DNA of 64,000 nucleotides from JACVRW01 sp034664085 (lineage in GTDB: Bacteria; Actinomycetota; Thermoleophilia; Solirubrobacterales; Thermoleophilaceae), in assembly GCA_034664085.1 (NCBI GenBank), contig JAXDII010000075.1, forward strand, positions 22,865 through 86,864. Direction: 5' to 3'. The translations under genes and the position numbers were made by a program. Numbering within the stretch: the first letter of the stretch is position 1; every line of letters begins with the position of its first letter. Below the pieces are notes generated by a model. That model saw only the letters and a list, made by a program, of their open reading frames with translations, was not told the origin of the DNA and made no database searches. Positions 17,302-26,395 of this stretch are shown here, piece after piece.

Positions 17302-17519
17302 TTTTCTGTCCGATCCGCCCCAACATGCGTCCAGTGTCGCTCGTTTTCGGCTCTGCAAAGCGGTGGGCGAACGTGGGCGGACGTCCCGCGCGCGCGCCAG
17401 ACAGGCCCGCATCTGCAAGTCCCGTTGCGGCTGAAGGGGCGATTCCGCAACTGAGGCGGGTGCGCCGCTGTTGCAAAGGGGGCAGTCCAGCCCAGCACCC
17501 AACGGGAGGTCCAACTCAG

Positions 17520-18071
17520 ATGAAGCGCTTTCTGCGCACCCCTTCGCCGGCGATGGTCGTGGCGTGCGTCGCCCTGTTCGTGTCGCTAGGCGGCGTGTCC
17601 TACGCGGTGGCCACGATCGGCTCCGACGACATCATCAACGGCTCGATCCGCAACCGCGACTTCAAGGACGGCACCCTGCGCGGGCAGGAGGCCAAGCCGG
17701 ACGGCTTCGGCGGCGGCGCCATCAAGGAGCAGTCGCTCGACGCCACCAAGATCAAGCAGGTGCCGTCGGCCGTGATCGCCGATGGCGTAACGAGGCACGC
17801 GGTGGTGTCGAACGTGGGCGCCACGGTGCGCTCGCGCGGCACGACATCGAGTGCCCAGACCGGCCCCGGACAGTACGAGGTGATCTTCGACCGCGACGTG
17901 CGCCAGTGCATCTACGTGGCCACGCTCGGCGACGAGTCGGCCTCCGGGCCCGGCACCGGCCAAATCGCGGTGACCTCTGTCGGCGCCAACGTGAACGGCG
18001 TGCGCGTGGTGACGCGCGACAGCGACGGCGTGCTGGCCAACCGCTCGTTCCACGTGGTGGTTTCCTGCTGA
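17520..18071 (+). CDS. secreted hypothetical protein of a family common in Thermoleophilia
   Basis: 183 aa. An N-terminal hydrophobic segment (MVVACVALFVSLGGVSYAV, about residues 11-29) acts as signal peptide or anchor. A repetitive linker follows with NGSIRNRDFKDGTL and GGAIKEQSL motifs, then a C-terminal beta-rich domain with two cysteines (CIYVATLGD... and the terminal C). I recognise the architecture as a widespread secreted protein type in Thermoleophilia; its function is unknown. ATG 17520 is chosen for its GGGAGG site and because the signal segment starts there. Confidence 0.75.
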   Translation: MKRFLRTPSPAMVVACVALFVSLGGVSYAVATIGSDDIINGSIRNRDFKDGTLRGQEAKPDGFGGGAIKEQSLDATKIKQVPSAVIADGVTRHAVVSNVGATVRSRGTTSSAQTGPGQYEVIFDRDVRQCIYVATLGDESASGPGTGQIAVTSVGANVNGVRVVTRDSDGVLANRSFHVVVSC

Positions 18072-18340
18072 AAGGGATGGCATCCGGGGGCTCGCGCCCC
18101 CGGGCCCCCGCTGATTCCTGGCCCGCGGATGGCATCCGGGGATAGCAGCCGGGGGCTCGCGCCCCCGGACCCCCGCTGATTCCTGGCCGGTTTGCTGGCC
18201 GCGCCGGGCTCGCGCCCCCGGGCCCCCGCCCCCGGCCCGCCTCCGCGAAGCGGTGCTTGTCGAGTTATCCCCCCTATGTGCCGGAAACTCGACACGCACC
18301 CAGGGCGCTCGCGCCCCCGGACCCGCACCGAGGTGGGCAT
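18072..18340. repeat. cluster of GC-rich palindromic repeats upstream of groES
   Basis: Two full copies of the palindrome CCGGGGGC-TCGC-GCCCCCGG (18084-18103 and 18149-18168), each followed by CCCCCGCTGATTCCTGGC, plus two degenerate copies (about 18199-18238 and 18300-18328). ATGGCATCCGGGG precedes both full copies. The same element recurs at 20372, 37075 and 50972. I see no gene in this stretch. Confidence 0.75.
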
Positions 18341-18367
18341 TTGGCACTCTCCTTGCTAGAGTGCCAG
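18341..18367 (+). promoter_or_regulatory. CIRCE operator 1 (HrcA site)
   Basis: TTGGCACTC-N9-GAGTGCCAG, close to the CIRCE consensus TTAGCACTC-N9-GAGTGCTAA with the exact nine-base spacer. It overlaps a possible promoter (TGGGCA 18334-18339, 17 bases, TAGAGT 18357-18362). It should bind the heat-shock repressor HrcA, which is not encoded in this window. Confidence 0.9.
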
Positions 18368-18394
18368 CTGGCACTCGCCCTGTGTGAGTGCCAA
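18368..18394 (+). promoter_or_regulatory. CIRCE operator 2 (HrcA site)
   Basis: CTGGCACTC-N9-GAGTGCCAA, directly abutting the first CIRCE with no spacer. It lies in the groES leader, about 30 bases before the start codon. Confidence 0.9.
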
Positions 18395-18424
18395 ATTCCA
18401 GCACTTTTAGATGGAGGTATGCCC

Positions 18425-18718
18425 ATGAATCTCAAACCTCTGGGAGATCGCTTGATCGTTCAGGCGATCGAGGAAGAGGAGACCACGGCAAGCGGCATCG
18501 TCCTTCCTGACACGGCCAAGGAGAAGCCGCAGCGCGGCAAGGTTCTCGCGGTCGGAGACGGCAGGTGGGACGAGGACGGCGAAAAGCGGATTCCGCTCGA
18601 CGTAGCCAAGGGCGACGAGGTCCTGTACTCGAAGTACGGCGGCACCGAGGTGATCGTCGAGGGTGAGGATCTACTCGTGCTGCGTGAGTCGGACGTGCTC
18701 GCCAAGGTCGCGGGCTAG
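18425..18718 (+). CDS. groES: co-chaperonin GroES
   Basis: 97 aa Hsp10 subunit that caps GroEL as a heptameric lid. The N-terminal LKPLGDRLIVQ, the mobile-loop region around EEEETTASGIVLP and GDEVLYSKYGGTEV are typical. The ATG at 18425 lies seven bases after GGAGG; the in-frame ATG at 18419 is too close to that site. It is transcribed with groEL 14 bases downstream, under double CIRCE control. Confidence 0.97.
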   Translation: MNLKPLGDRLIVQAIEEEETTASGIVLPDTAKEKPQRGKVLAVGDGRWDEDGEKRIPLDVAKGDEVLYSKYGGTEVIVEGEDLLVLRESDVLAKVAG

Positions 18719-18732
18719 GAGGAACCACACAC

Positions 18733-20364
<1,632 letters not shown>

Positions 20365-20371
20365 ATCGCAG

Positions 20372-20391
20372 CCGGGGGCTCACGCCCCCGG
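20372..20391. repeat. copy of the GC-rich palindrome after groEL
   Basis: CCGGGGGC-TCAC-GCCCCCGG begins eight bases after the groEL stop and is followed by the family tail CCCCCCGCTGAT. The surrounding 20 bases (GCAGCC...GCCC) recur inverted at 50972-50991. Confidence 0.75.
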
Positions 20392-20436
20392 CCCCCCGCT
20401 GATGTCTGGCCGCTGGCCGCATCCGGGTTTTTGCGC

Positions 20437-20462
20437 GAGGGCCCCGCTTCGGCGGGGCCCTC
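20437..20462 (+). terminator. intrinsic terminator of groES-groEL
   Basis: GAGGGCCCCGC-TTCG-GCGGGGCCCTC, an 11-bp perfect stem with a stable TTCG tetraloop, followed by TTGCGTTCT. The stem is also positioned to act on the convergent gene that ends at 20493. Confidence 0.8.
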
Positions 20463-20492
20463 TTGCGTTCTAGGCCGCGCTAGGTGTGGTTC

Positions 20493-21374
20493 CTAGGCCG
20501 CCGCTCCCAGCACGCTGGCCATCGGCATCGGCCGCACGCCGAGCGCCTCCGCGTCGGCCGTGCCGCGCCGGGTGATCATCGGCTCCTCCATCAGCTCGGC
20601 CTCCTCCCAGGTGGCGAACACCTTCGGCCCGGCCAGCGGGCGCAGCGCGCGCAGCGACCTGCGCACCACCGGCAGCGGCACGTGCAGCAGCGGCCGCCGC
20701 CGCCCGACCGCCTCCAGCGCCGCCCGCACGATCTCGTCGTACGAGAGCGTCTCCGGGCCGGCCAGCTCGAACGCGCGCCGGCGCGGTCCTGACGCCATCA
20801 GGGCCGCCAGCACGCAGTCCGCCACGTCCTCGGCCCAGATCGGCTGGTACTCGGCGCGTCCGGAGCCCGACACCGGCAGGGCGGGGAGGTAGGAGAAGCG
20901 CTCGAGCAGCGTCAGCCACGGGTCGCCGGGCGTGTAGACGATCGAGGGACGGAAGACCATCGTCTCCAGCGCCGAGGCCTCGACGGCCTCCTGCGCCAGC
21001 GCCTTGGCGCGGAAGAAGCGCGTGCGCGAGTGGTGAGCCGCACCCATCGCCGAGAAGAACAGGAAGCGCCGTGCGCCGGCGCGCTCCGCGGCCCGCACCA
21101 GCCGCAGCGTGGCGACCGCGTTGAGCTCCTCGATCGAGGCGCGCGGCTGGTCGCGGATCGAGGCGGCCAGGTGCACCACGGTGCCGACGCCGCGCAGGGC
21201 GTTGCGGAACGACGGCGGATCGGCCAAGTCCCCGAGCGCGATCTGCACGCGCACGCGCTGGTCGCCGAGCCCGCGCGGGTCGCGCACCAGGCAGCGGACC
21301 GGCTCGCCGGCGGCGGTCAGCCGCCGCAGCAGCGCCGACCCCACCGTCCCGGTGGCTCCGGTGAGCAGGATCAC
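20493..21374 (-). CDS. NAD(P)-binding atypical SDR / NDUFA9-like protein
   Basis: 293 aa, starting with a Rossmann nucleotide-binding motif (LLTGATGTVGSALLRRL) and followed by GDLADPPSFRNAL, VVHLAAS and FFSAMGA. These fit the atypical extended SDR group (NmrA/complex I NDUFA9-like). Lack of a clear YxxxK suggests an NAD(P)-binding role with uncertain catalysis. GTG 21374 overlaps the methyltransferase stop (GTGA), so the two are co-translated. A role in quinone or lipid metabolism is conceivable but unproven. Confidence 0.8.
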   Translation of the reverse strand: MILLTGATGTVGSALLRRLTAAGEPVRCLVRDPRGLGDQRVRVQIALGDLADPPSFRNALRGVGTVVHLAASIRDQPRASIEELNAVATLRLVRAAERAGARRFLFFSAMGAAHHSRTRFFRAKALAQEAVEASALETMVFRPSIVYTPGDPWLTLLERFSYLPALPVSGSGRAEYQPIWAEDVADCVLAALMASGPRRRAFELAGPETLSYDEIVRAALEAVGRRRPLLHVPLPVVRRSLRALRPLAGPKVFATWEEAELMEEPMITRRGTADAEALGVRPMPMASVLGAAA

Positions 21375-22369
21375 CGGCCGGTCACCACCATGCGCCACAG
21401 CGACCGCACGTTGCGGTGGACCTCGACCTCCTCGAAGCCCGCGTCCTCCATCCAGGCGCGTACCTCCGAGGGCGAGAAGTTGCGGCTGTGGCTCCAGGCG
21501 TAGAAGAGCAGGCTCGACACCGCGCCGTGCGGGGAGAGCTGGTCCCCCGGCTCGGGCCGCGCCGAGTCGCCGATCACGAGAACGCCGCCGGGGCGCAGCG
21601 ACTCGCGCGCCATCCGGCAGAGCTCGCGGTCGCGCTCCTCGGGGATGTGGTGGATCAGGTTGAAGATCGAGACCACGTCCAGATCCTCGCCGAGGCCGAC
21701 CTCGAAGACGTCGCCTTCCCGGAACGAGACGCGATCGGCGAAGCCCTGCTCGGCCACGATCTTGCGACCCACGGCGGCGCTTGGCGGCAGGTCCAGGACC
21801 GTCGCCTCGAGGCCGGGGTGGCGGCGGCACATGGCCATCGAAAAGCCTCCGTGCCCGCCCGCGACGTCGACCAGCCGGCGTGGCTCGGAGAGGTCCACGA
21901 GCGCGGCGTTGGCGTCGTGCTCAGGACGCGAGATCTCGAACAGCCCGCGGATGTAGGCCTCCCAGCGCTCGGCGTCGTCCTGGCGCTGCTCGTGCATCGC
22001 GTAGGCGGTGCCGTCGCGCACGGCCTCGGGCAACAGGTCGAGCACCTGCCAGTGCAGGTCGCCCTGGTGGCCGATGAACGTGGCGATCGACTCCGGCGAG
22101 GAACTGACCAGCAGGCGCTGCGCGACCGGCGCGTTGCGCAGGCGCTCGCCGTCGGGCTCCACGTAGCCGAGCGTCGCCAGCGCGGTCAGCAGCGTCTCCG
22201 TGCCGAGGCCGTCCAGCCCGAGCCGCGCGGCCAGCTCGGCCGGCGTGGCGGGCTCCTCGCCGAGGGCGTCGAAGACGCCCAGCATCACCGCTGTGGTGAC
22301 CGCACGGGCGGCCACCAAGCCCGTGAAGGTGTCGAGGAAGGGGTCTGGCTCCGAACGCTCGAGCAACAA
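21371..22369 (-). CDS. SAM-dependent O-methyltransferase-like protein
   Basis: 332 aa. An N-terminal winged-helix dimerisation domain (about 15-100) precedes a class I methyltransferase domain with motif I VDVAGGHGGFS, then VLDLPP, IFNLIHHIPEE and LRPGGVLVIGD. This is the plan of plant-type/acetylserotonin and polyketide O-methyltransferases. The substrate is unknown. It is first of a two-gene operon with the SDR-like protein. Confidence 0.85.
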   Translation of the reverse strand: MLLERSEPDPFLDTFTGLVAARAVTTAVMLGVFDALGEEPATPAELAARLGLDGLGTETLLTALATLGYVEPDGERLRNAPVAQRLLVSSSPESIATFIGHQGDLHWQVLDLLPEAVRDGTAYAMHEQRQDDAERWEAYIRGLFEISRPEHDANAALVDLSEPRRLVDVAGGHGGFSMAMCRRHPGLEATVLDLPPSAAVGRKIVAEQGFADRVSFREGDVFEVGLGEDLDVVSIFNLIHHIPEERDRELCRMARESLRPGGVLVIGDSARPEPGDQLSPHGAVSSLLFYAWSHSRNFSPSEVRAWMEDAGFEEVEVHRNVRSLWRMVVTGR

Positions 22370-22391
22370 GAGGGCAGGAGCCTACGCAACC

Positions 22392-22417
22392 GCCCCGAAG
22401 CGGGGCAACGGTACAAT
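22392..22417 (+). promoter_or_regulatory. ferredoxin promoter with overlapping hairpin
   Basis: A -10 hexamer TACAAT at 22412-22417 lies about 45 bases before the ferredoxin ATG. The inverted repeat GCCCCG-AAG-CGGGGC (22392-22406) occupies the expected -35/spacer region, and no good -35 hexamer is visible. The palindrome could be an operator. Confidence 0.5.
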
Positions 22418-22462
22418 TCGCCGGCCTCGCCCCTCGAAGGATGCTGGACCAGTAAGGAGACC

Positions 22463-22732
22463 ATGGCCTACGTCATAGCCGAACCCTGCATCGACACCAA
22501 GGACAACTCGTGCGTCGAGGTTTGTCCCGTCGACTGCATCCACCCGACTCCCGAAGAGCCTGACTACGACCAGGTCAAGCAGCTCTACATCGACCCAGAG
22601 GAGTGCATCGACTGCGACGCTTGCGTCGAAGCCTGCCCCGTGGACGCCTGCTTCGCGGAGGACCAGCTGCCAGACGAGTGGCAGAACTACATCGAGATCA
22701 ACTCGGCCTACTTCAAGCAGACCGCTAGCTAG
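22463..22732 (+). CDS. fdxA: 7Fe-type ferredoxin (FdxA-like)
   Basis: 89 aa soluble electron carrier. Cysteines at 9, 17, 21, 25 and 48, 51, 54, 58, 63 fit a [3Fe-4S] plus [4Fe-4S] arrangement (CIDCDACVEACPVDAC is the 4Fe motif). RBS AAGGAG precedes the ATG by six bases. It ends four bases from the convergent mrp gene. Such ferredoxins commonly serve cytochrome P450s or 2-oxoacid oxidoreductases. Confidence 0.93.
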   Translation: MAYVIAEPCIDTKDNSCVEVCPVDCIHPTPEEPDYDQVKQLYIDPEECIDCDACVEACPVDACFAEDQLPDEWQNYIEINSAYFKQTAS

Positions 22733-22736
22733 CCGG

Positions 22737-23879
22737 CTAGGGCGCCATCGGCAGCGCCGTCCCGGTGACTTCCGGGACGGGCGGGCCGGAGGGCGCCTGG
22801 AAGACGCCGAGTTCCTGCGGGGTGGCAGCGATCAGTCCGCGGGCCGTGTGGAAGAGCGCTTGCGAGGCGGGCGCGTCTGGGTCCTCGAGTACGAGCGGGC
22901 GCCCCTCGTCGGCGCTCACCCGCAGCTCCTCCTGGAGCGGGATCTTGCCGAGCAGCGGCACGTTCAGCTCGTCGGCCAGGGTCTGGCCGCCGCCCTCGCC
23001 GAAGATCGTGAAGCGCTCGCCGGTGGGCGTGGTGAAGCCGGACATGTTCTCGATCACGCCCGCGATCTCGAGGTCGAAGCGCTGGGCCGTGTCGGCGGCG
23101 CGCTTGGCCACCTTCTGGGCGGCCGGCTGCGGCGTCGTGACGATCACGAACTTGGCCTGCGGCAGCAGCTGGGCGAGCGTCATCGACACGTCCCCGGTGC
23201 CCGGGGGCAGGTCGATCAGCAGGTAGTCGAGCTCGCCCCAGTCGACGTCCTCCAGGAACTGGCGGATCGCCTTGTGCAGCATCGGCCCGCGCCAGGTGAT
23301 CGCCTGGTCCTGCTCGTTGAGGAAGAACTCGATCGAGATCGCCTTCACGCCGCCCGCGCCGTCCAGCGGCAGGATCTTGCGATCGGCCGAGACCATCGGC
23401 CGGCCGTGCACGCCGAGCATGCGCGGGATCGAGTAGCCCCACACGTCGGCGTCGAGCGCCGCGGCGCGCATGCCGTCGGACTGGAGCGCGGCGGCGAGGT
23501 TGGCGGTGACAGTGGACTTGCCGACGCCGCCCTTGCCCGAGCCGATGCAGACGACGTTCTTGACCGCCGCGAGGGCGCCCTGGGGCAGGCCCCCCTGGCG
23601 GCCGAGGCGCTGGGTGAGCGTGGACTTCTCCTCGTCGGACAGGACGTCGAAGCCGACGGTGACGGTCTCGACGCCGAGCTCCTGGACACTCTGGATGACC
23701 GCCTTCTCGAAATGCGCGCGGATCGGGCACCCGGGAGTGGTGAGCGAGACGATCACGTCGACCCGGCCCTCGTGCGGCTGCTCGATCGAGCGGACCATGC
23801 CGAGCGACACGATGTCCTTGCGCAGCTCGGGATCTATGACCTTGCGGAGCGCGTCCTGGATCTGTTCACGAGAAGGCAT
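22737..23879 (-). CDS. mrp: Mrp/NBP35-family Fe-S cluster carrier ATPase
   Basis: 380 aa. An N-terminal MIP18/DUF59 domain (about 1-85, VSLTTPGCPIRAHFEK) is fused to a SIMIBI P-loop ATPase with the deviant Walker A GSGKGGVGKST and DLPPGTGDVSMTL. The family transfers Fe-S clusters to apoproteins. The usual CxxC pair of ApbC/NBP35 is not evident near the C-terminus. It starts at ATG 23879 with no ribosome-binding site; CAGAAT eight bases upstream suggests a leaderless transcript. The neighbouring ferredoxin is a plausible client. Confidence 0.9.
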   Translation of the reverse strand: MPSREQIQDALRKVIDPELRKDIVSLGMVRSIEQPHEGRVDVIVSLTTPGCPIRAHFEKAVIQSVQELGVETVTVGFDVLSDEEKSTLTQRLGRQGGLPQGALAAVKNVVCIGSGKGGVGKSTVTANLAAALQSDGMRAAALDADVWGYSIPRMLGVHGRPMVSADRKILPLDGAGGVKAISIEFFLNEQDQAITWRGPMLHKAIRQFLEDVDWGELDYLLIDLPPGTGDVSMTLAQLLPQAKFVIVTTPQPAAQKVAKRAADTAQRFDLEIAGVIENMSGFTTPTGERFTIFGEGGGQTLADELNVPLLGKIPLQEELRVSADEGRPLVLEDPDAPASQALFHTARGLIAATPQELGVFQAPSGPPVPEVTGTALPMAP

Positions 23880-23926
23880 CGGTTTCGATTCTGGCACACG
23901 CGCGAAGCGAGCCCACAAAGGCCAAC

Positions 23927-23945
23927 GCCGCCCCGAAGGGACGGC
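23927..23945 (-). terminator. hairpin downstream of the basic protein gene
   Basis: GCCGCCCC-GAA-GGGACGGC on the plus strand; read from the minus strand it forms an 8-bp stem with one U-G pair. It lies between two minus-strand genes and has no strong U-tract, so termination is only probable. Confidence 0.4.
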
Positions 23946-24051
23946 GCCGGCTGAGGGAGGAGAGATACTGCACTGGCGGCGAATATGAGGCCACCAGCCT
24001 CACCCCGGGTCCGGTCTCCTCGCCGGTCGGGGGGAAATCAGCGCGTGCGAC

Positions 24052-24630
24052 TTAGGCCAGCGAGGCGACGCGCGACACGAGGCTCTCGGCCTGGCCCTGG
24101 ACCTCGCGGCGGGCCGTCTTGACCTGCTTCTCGACGTCGCGACGGTTCTGCTTGACCGTGCGCACTGCCTGGTTGCGGCGCTGGCGCAGCTCGCGCTCTA
24201 CGCGTGTGCGGGTGCGCTTCACCTCGCGCACGGTGCGGTTGCGCGCGGTGGTGCCGCGGCGCTCGAACCGGCGCAGGTTCGTGGACACGCGCTTCTGGAG
24301 CTTGGTCAGCTCGCGCTCGGCGCTGTCACGACCGGCGGTGTAGGGCTTGGTCGCCTCCACCACGGCGTCGCGGGCCTCGAGCGCCGCGCCGACGGGGATC
24401 AGGACGGCACGCTGCGCCTGGTCGGCGACGGCCTCGAGCCGAAGGCTCGCGGCGCCGGCGCCGGTCTCGGCGGTGCGCTGCGCCTGCTCCACCGTGGACT
24501 GGGCGGTGCTGGCGGTACGTCGTGCCCGCGTCTGGGTGCTGCGCGCGCTGGCACGAGTCTGGTTGCGCTTGCGCGTGGCGGCGGCCTTCTTGGCCGTGGC
24601 CTTGCGCTGCTGGGGAGTCTGGGGAGCCAT
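24052..24630 (-). CDS. very basic Ala/Arg/Lys-rich protein, possible nucleoid or stress protein
   Basis: 192 aa with no recognised catalytic domain. The first 40 residues are Lys/Arg/Thr/Ala-rich (QQRKATAKKAAATRKR). A middle helix-rich section (about 45-105) has Ala/Glu heptads, and the C-terminal half is an Arg-rich predicted coiled coil (TVREVKRTRTRVERELRQR). It resembles histone-like or HbhA-type actinobacterial proteins in composition only. Its promoter matches the SigB/SigF consensus, which fits a stress-induced DNA- or envelope-binding role (inference). ATG has GGAAGGAAAG upstream. Confidence 0.65.
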   Translation of the reverse strand: MAPQTPQQRKATAKKAAATRKRNQTRASARSTQTRARRTASTAQSTVEQAQRTAETGAGAASLRLEAVADQAQRAVLIPVGAALEARDAVVEATKPYTAGRDSAERELTKLQKRVSTNLRRFERRGTTARNRTVREVKRTRTRVERELRQRRNQAVRTVKQNRRDVEKQVKTARREVQGQAESLVSRVASLA

Positions 24631-24686
24631 GTGGGCTTTCCTTCCGGGGGTCGACGGACCTTATTAGATTTAACTTCGGTAGAACT

Positions 24687-24712
24687 ATACCACCGAACAC
24701 ATGTACGTAAAC
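24687..24712 (-). promoter_or_regulatory. SigB/SigF-type promoter
   Basis: Minus strand GTTTAC (24712-24707), 14 bases, TGGTAT (24692-24687), close to the GTTT-N12-16-GGGTAT consensus of general-stress sigma factors. It lies about 55 bases before the basic protein. An overlapping sigma-70 -10 (TATAGT) is an alternative reading. Confidence 0.5.
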
Positions 24713-24714
24713 CT

Positions 24715-24728
24715 CCGCCGTTCGGCGG
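24715..24728 (-). terminator. short GC hairpin after the metalloprotease gene
   Basis: CCGCCG-TT-CGGCGG palindrome 25 bases beyond the stop at 24753 and immediately upstream of the stress promoter. It may isolate the two transcription units. Confidence 0.4.
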
Positions 24729-24752
24729 TTACACGTAGCTTCGGAAGGCGCT

Positions 24753-25805
24753 CTAGGCCGCGGCTGCGGGGGCGGGCCCGACTCGCTCGAGCCACTCGGC
24801 CGGGCGTTCCAGCTCGCGCTCGGTGGGGAGCGACTCGGGCGACTCCCAGACTCTGTTCAGGGCATCCATGCCGGCCTCGGCGGCCACGGCGTCGCAGAAG
24901 ACCTTGCCCTGCTCGTACTGGCGCAGCTTCATGTCGAGCCCGAGCAGGCGCTCGATCAGCCGCTGGGGCGCCGAGCGGCTGCGCCGGCGGGCGTCCATGG
25001 CGGCACGCAGCTCCTCCTGCCCCGGGATCGCCTCTGGCGCGATCGCGTCCATGACGTGCTCGGAGTACCCCTCGACCACGGCCATCGCCGCCTGCATGCG
25101 CGACATCAGGGCGCGCTGTTCCTTGGTCTGGACGAGGGCGGCCAGGCCGCCGTCGCGGAACGCCTCGACGAGCTTCGCCGGGTCCGGCAGCGACGGCAGC
25201 CCGCCGGCGGCCCCGCGCTCGATGCGCACCTCCACCGTCGAGAGGTAGAGGCGCACCATCCCGCCGAGGTGCTCGCGCAGCCACGGCACGCCCTGGAACT
25301 GGAAGACGTGCGTGAGCTCATGCGCGCAGATCCAGCGGTGGAAGGGGTCGGCGTCCACGCCCAGCTCGCGCACCGCCTTGCGCAGGTTGGGCGCCACGAA
25401 CAGCAGCCGCGGCGGGGCGTCGCCCCCGAGCAGCGAGATCTCGTACTGGCCCAGCACCCGCTGAGCCACGTAGCCGATCACTAGCCCTGCCTCCGCCGCC
25501 ACGGTCGCCGCGGCGCCCGCCTTCAGCGCCCCGGCGAGCGGGCCGGCGAAGTCGAGGCGGTGGTCGAGCCGCCCGGCCACCGGGTCGAGCAGCAGCGAGA
25601 GCGAGTCCAGGTTGACCGACGCCCACTCGCCGCGGCTCACCAGCTCCGGGCCGGGCACCGGCCCCGCCGGCGCCAGCCGCGTGTAGGCCGCGACGTGGCC
25701 CTCCATCTCGGCGCAGAGCGCCGCCACGTCGGCCTGCGGCGGACCCTCGTCGCCCGCGCCCGCCGCGAGGCGGGCGACCTGCCGGGCGAGCGACCAGTCG
25801 ACCAT
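24753..25805 (-). CDS. zinc-dependent metalloprotease, DUF2342 family
   Basis: 350 aa. The zincin motif HELTHVFQF is in the middle of the protein and an LSTVEVRIERG stretch follows. It belongs to the actinobacterial family sometimes labelled coenzyme F420 biosynthesis-associated, whose real function is unsettled. No signal peptide or membrane helix is evident, so it is probably cytoplasmic. It follows the VOC protein after three bases, apparently the last gene of the NHEJ operon. Confidence 0.85.
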   Translation of the reverse strand: MVDWSLARQVARLAAGAGDEGPPQADVAALCAEMEGHVAAYTRLAPAGPVPGPELVSRGEWASVNLDSLSLLLDPVAGRLDHRLDFAGPLAGALKAGAAATVAAEAGLVIGYVAQRVLGQYEISLLGGDAPPRLLFVAPNLRKAVRELGVDADPFHRWICAHELTHVFQFQGVPWLREHLGGMVRLYLSTVEVRIERGAAGGLPSLPDPAKLVEAFRDGGLAALVQTKEQRALMSRMQAAMAVVEGYSEHVMDAIAPEAIPGQEELRAAMDARRRSRSAPQRLIERLLGLDMKLRQYEQGKVFCDAVAAEAGMDALNRVWESPESLPTERELERPAEWLERVGPAPAAAA

Positions 25806-25807
25806 CG

Positions 25808-26395
25808 TCAGCCTGAGGCTAGCCGGATCACGTGATCCGATCCAGGCACGGCCAGCTCGCCGTCGCGATCCGCCGCGATCGTCACGCGCACCGGGGCGTC
25901 CGTGCTGGGCCGGTCGGTGAACAGCCACGGCCGGCCCACAGGAACCAGGATGAACAGCCCGCGGTCGTCGCCGACCGCGCTGAAGTTCTCGCGGTCGCCG
26001 CTGAAGTGCGGGAGCCCGAGCTCGGCCTCGAAGAAGGCCACCGCCGCCCCCACGTCGGCCACTGGCAGGCCGACTTCGCTCACCTCCAGCAGCAGCTCGG
26101 TACCCGGCGCTCGCTCCCGCGCGATCAGCTCGATGATGTTGCCGGCGGCGTCGTAGTAGTAGGCGGCGCGGGCGCGCCAGTGCGGGAACGGCACGTCGTC
26201 CTGGAGCAGCTCGGTCTGCTGGCGCGCCCAGGCGACGGCCTCCTCGAAGCGGTCGGGCGGCACGTTGACCGCGAAGTGCGAGCACACCTCCCGGCCGGGC
26301 TCGAAGCGGACGCGGGTCGCGCCGTAGCGCTCCGGGTGGAAGGCGCCCGACACCGCCGGGTCCGCCGCGGGGAACACGGCCTCGTGGATCCTCAT
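25808..26395 (-). CDS. VOC-family (glyoxalase/dioxygenase fold) protein
   Basis: 195 aa with two beta-alpha-beta-beta-beta modules (about 1-110 and 110-195). YYYDAAGNIIELIARE and FFEAELGLPHFSG are typical of glyoxalase/bleomycin-resistance folds. The reaction cannot be assigned. ATG 26395 overlaps the LigD polymerase stop (ATGA), so it is translated with the NHEJ genes. Confidence 0.8.
   Translation of the reverse strand: MRIHEAVFPAADPAVSGAFHPERYGATRVRFEPGREVCSHFAVNVPPDRFEEAVAWARQQTELLQDDVPFPHWRARAAYYYDAAGNIIELIARERAPGTELLLEVSEVGLPVADVGAAVAFFEAELGLPHFSGDRENFSAVGDDRGLFILVPVGRPWLFTDRPSTDAPVRVTIAADRDGELAVPGSDHVIRLASG

Larger units (their letters stand above)
17174..17519. other. 346-base intergenic region upstream of mraZ
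   Basis: The left third (17205-17301) holds the dcw promoter, four MraZ boxes and a 14-bp hairpin, listed separately. In 17302-17519 I see only GC-rich DNA and the GGGAGG ribosome-binding site just before the next gene. Short open frames there have no coding character. Confidence 0.6.

Noticed and set aside
18257..18424. Upstream in-frame extension of groES
   Set aside because: It would translate through both CIRCE operators; the GGAGG site and family length place the start at 18425.
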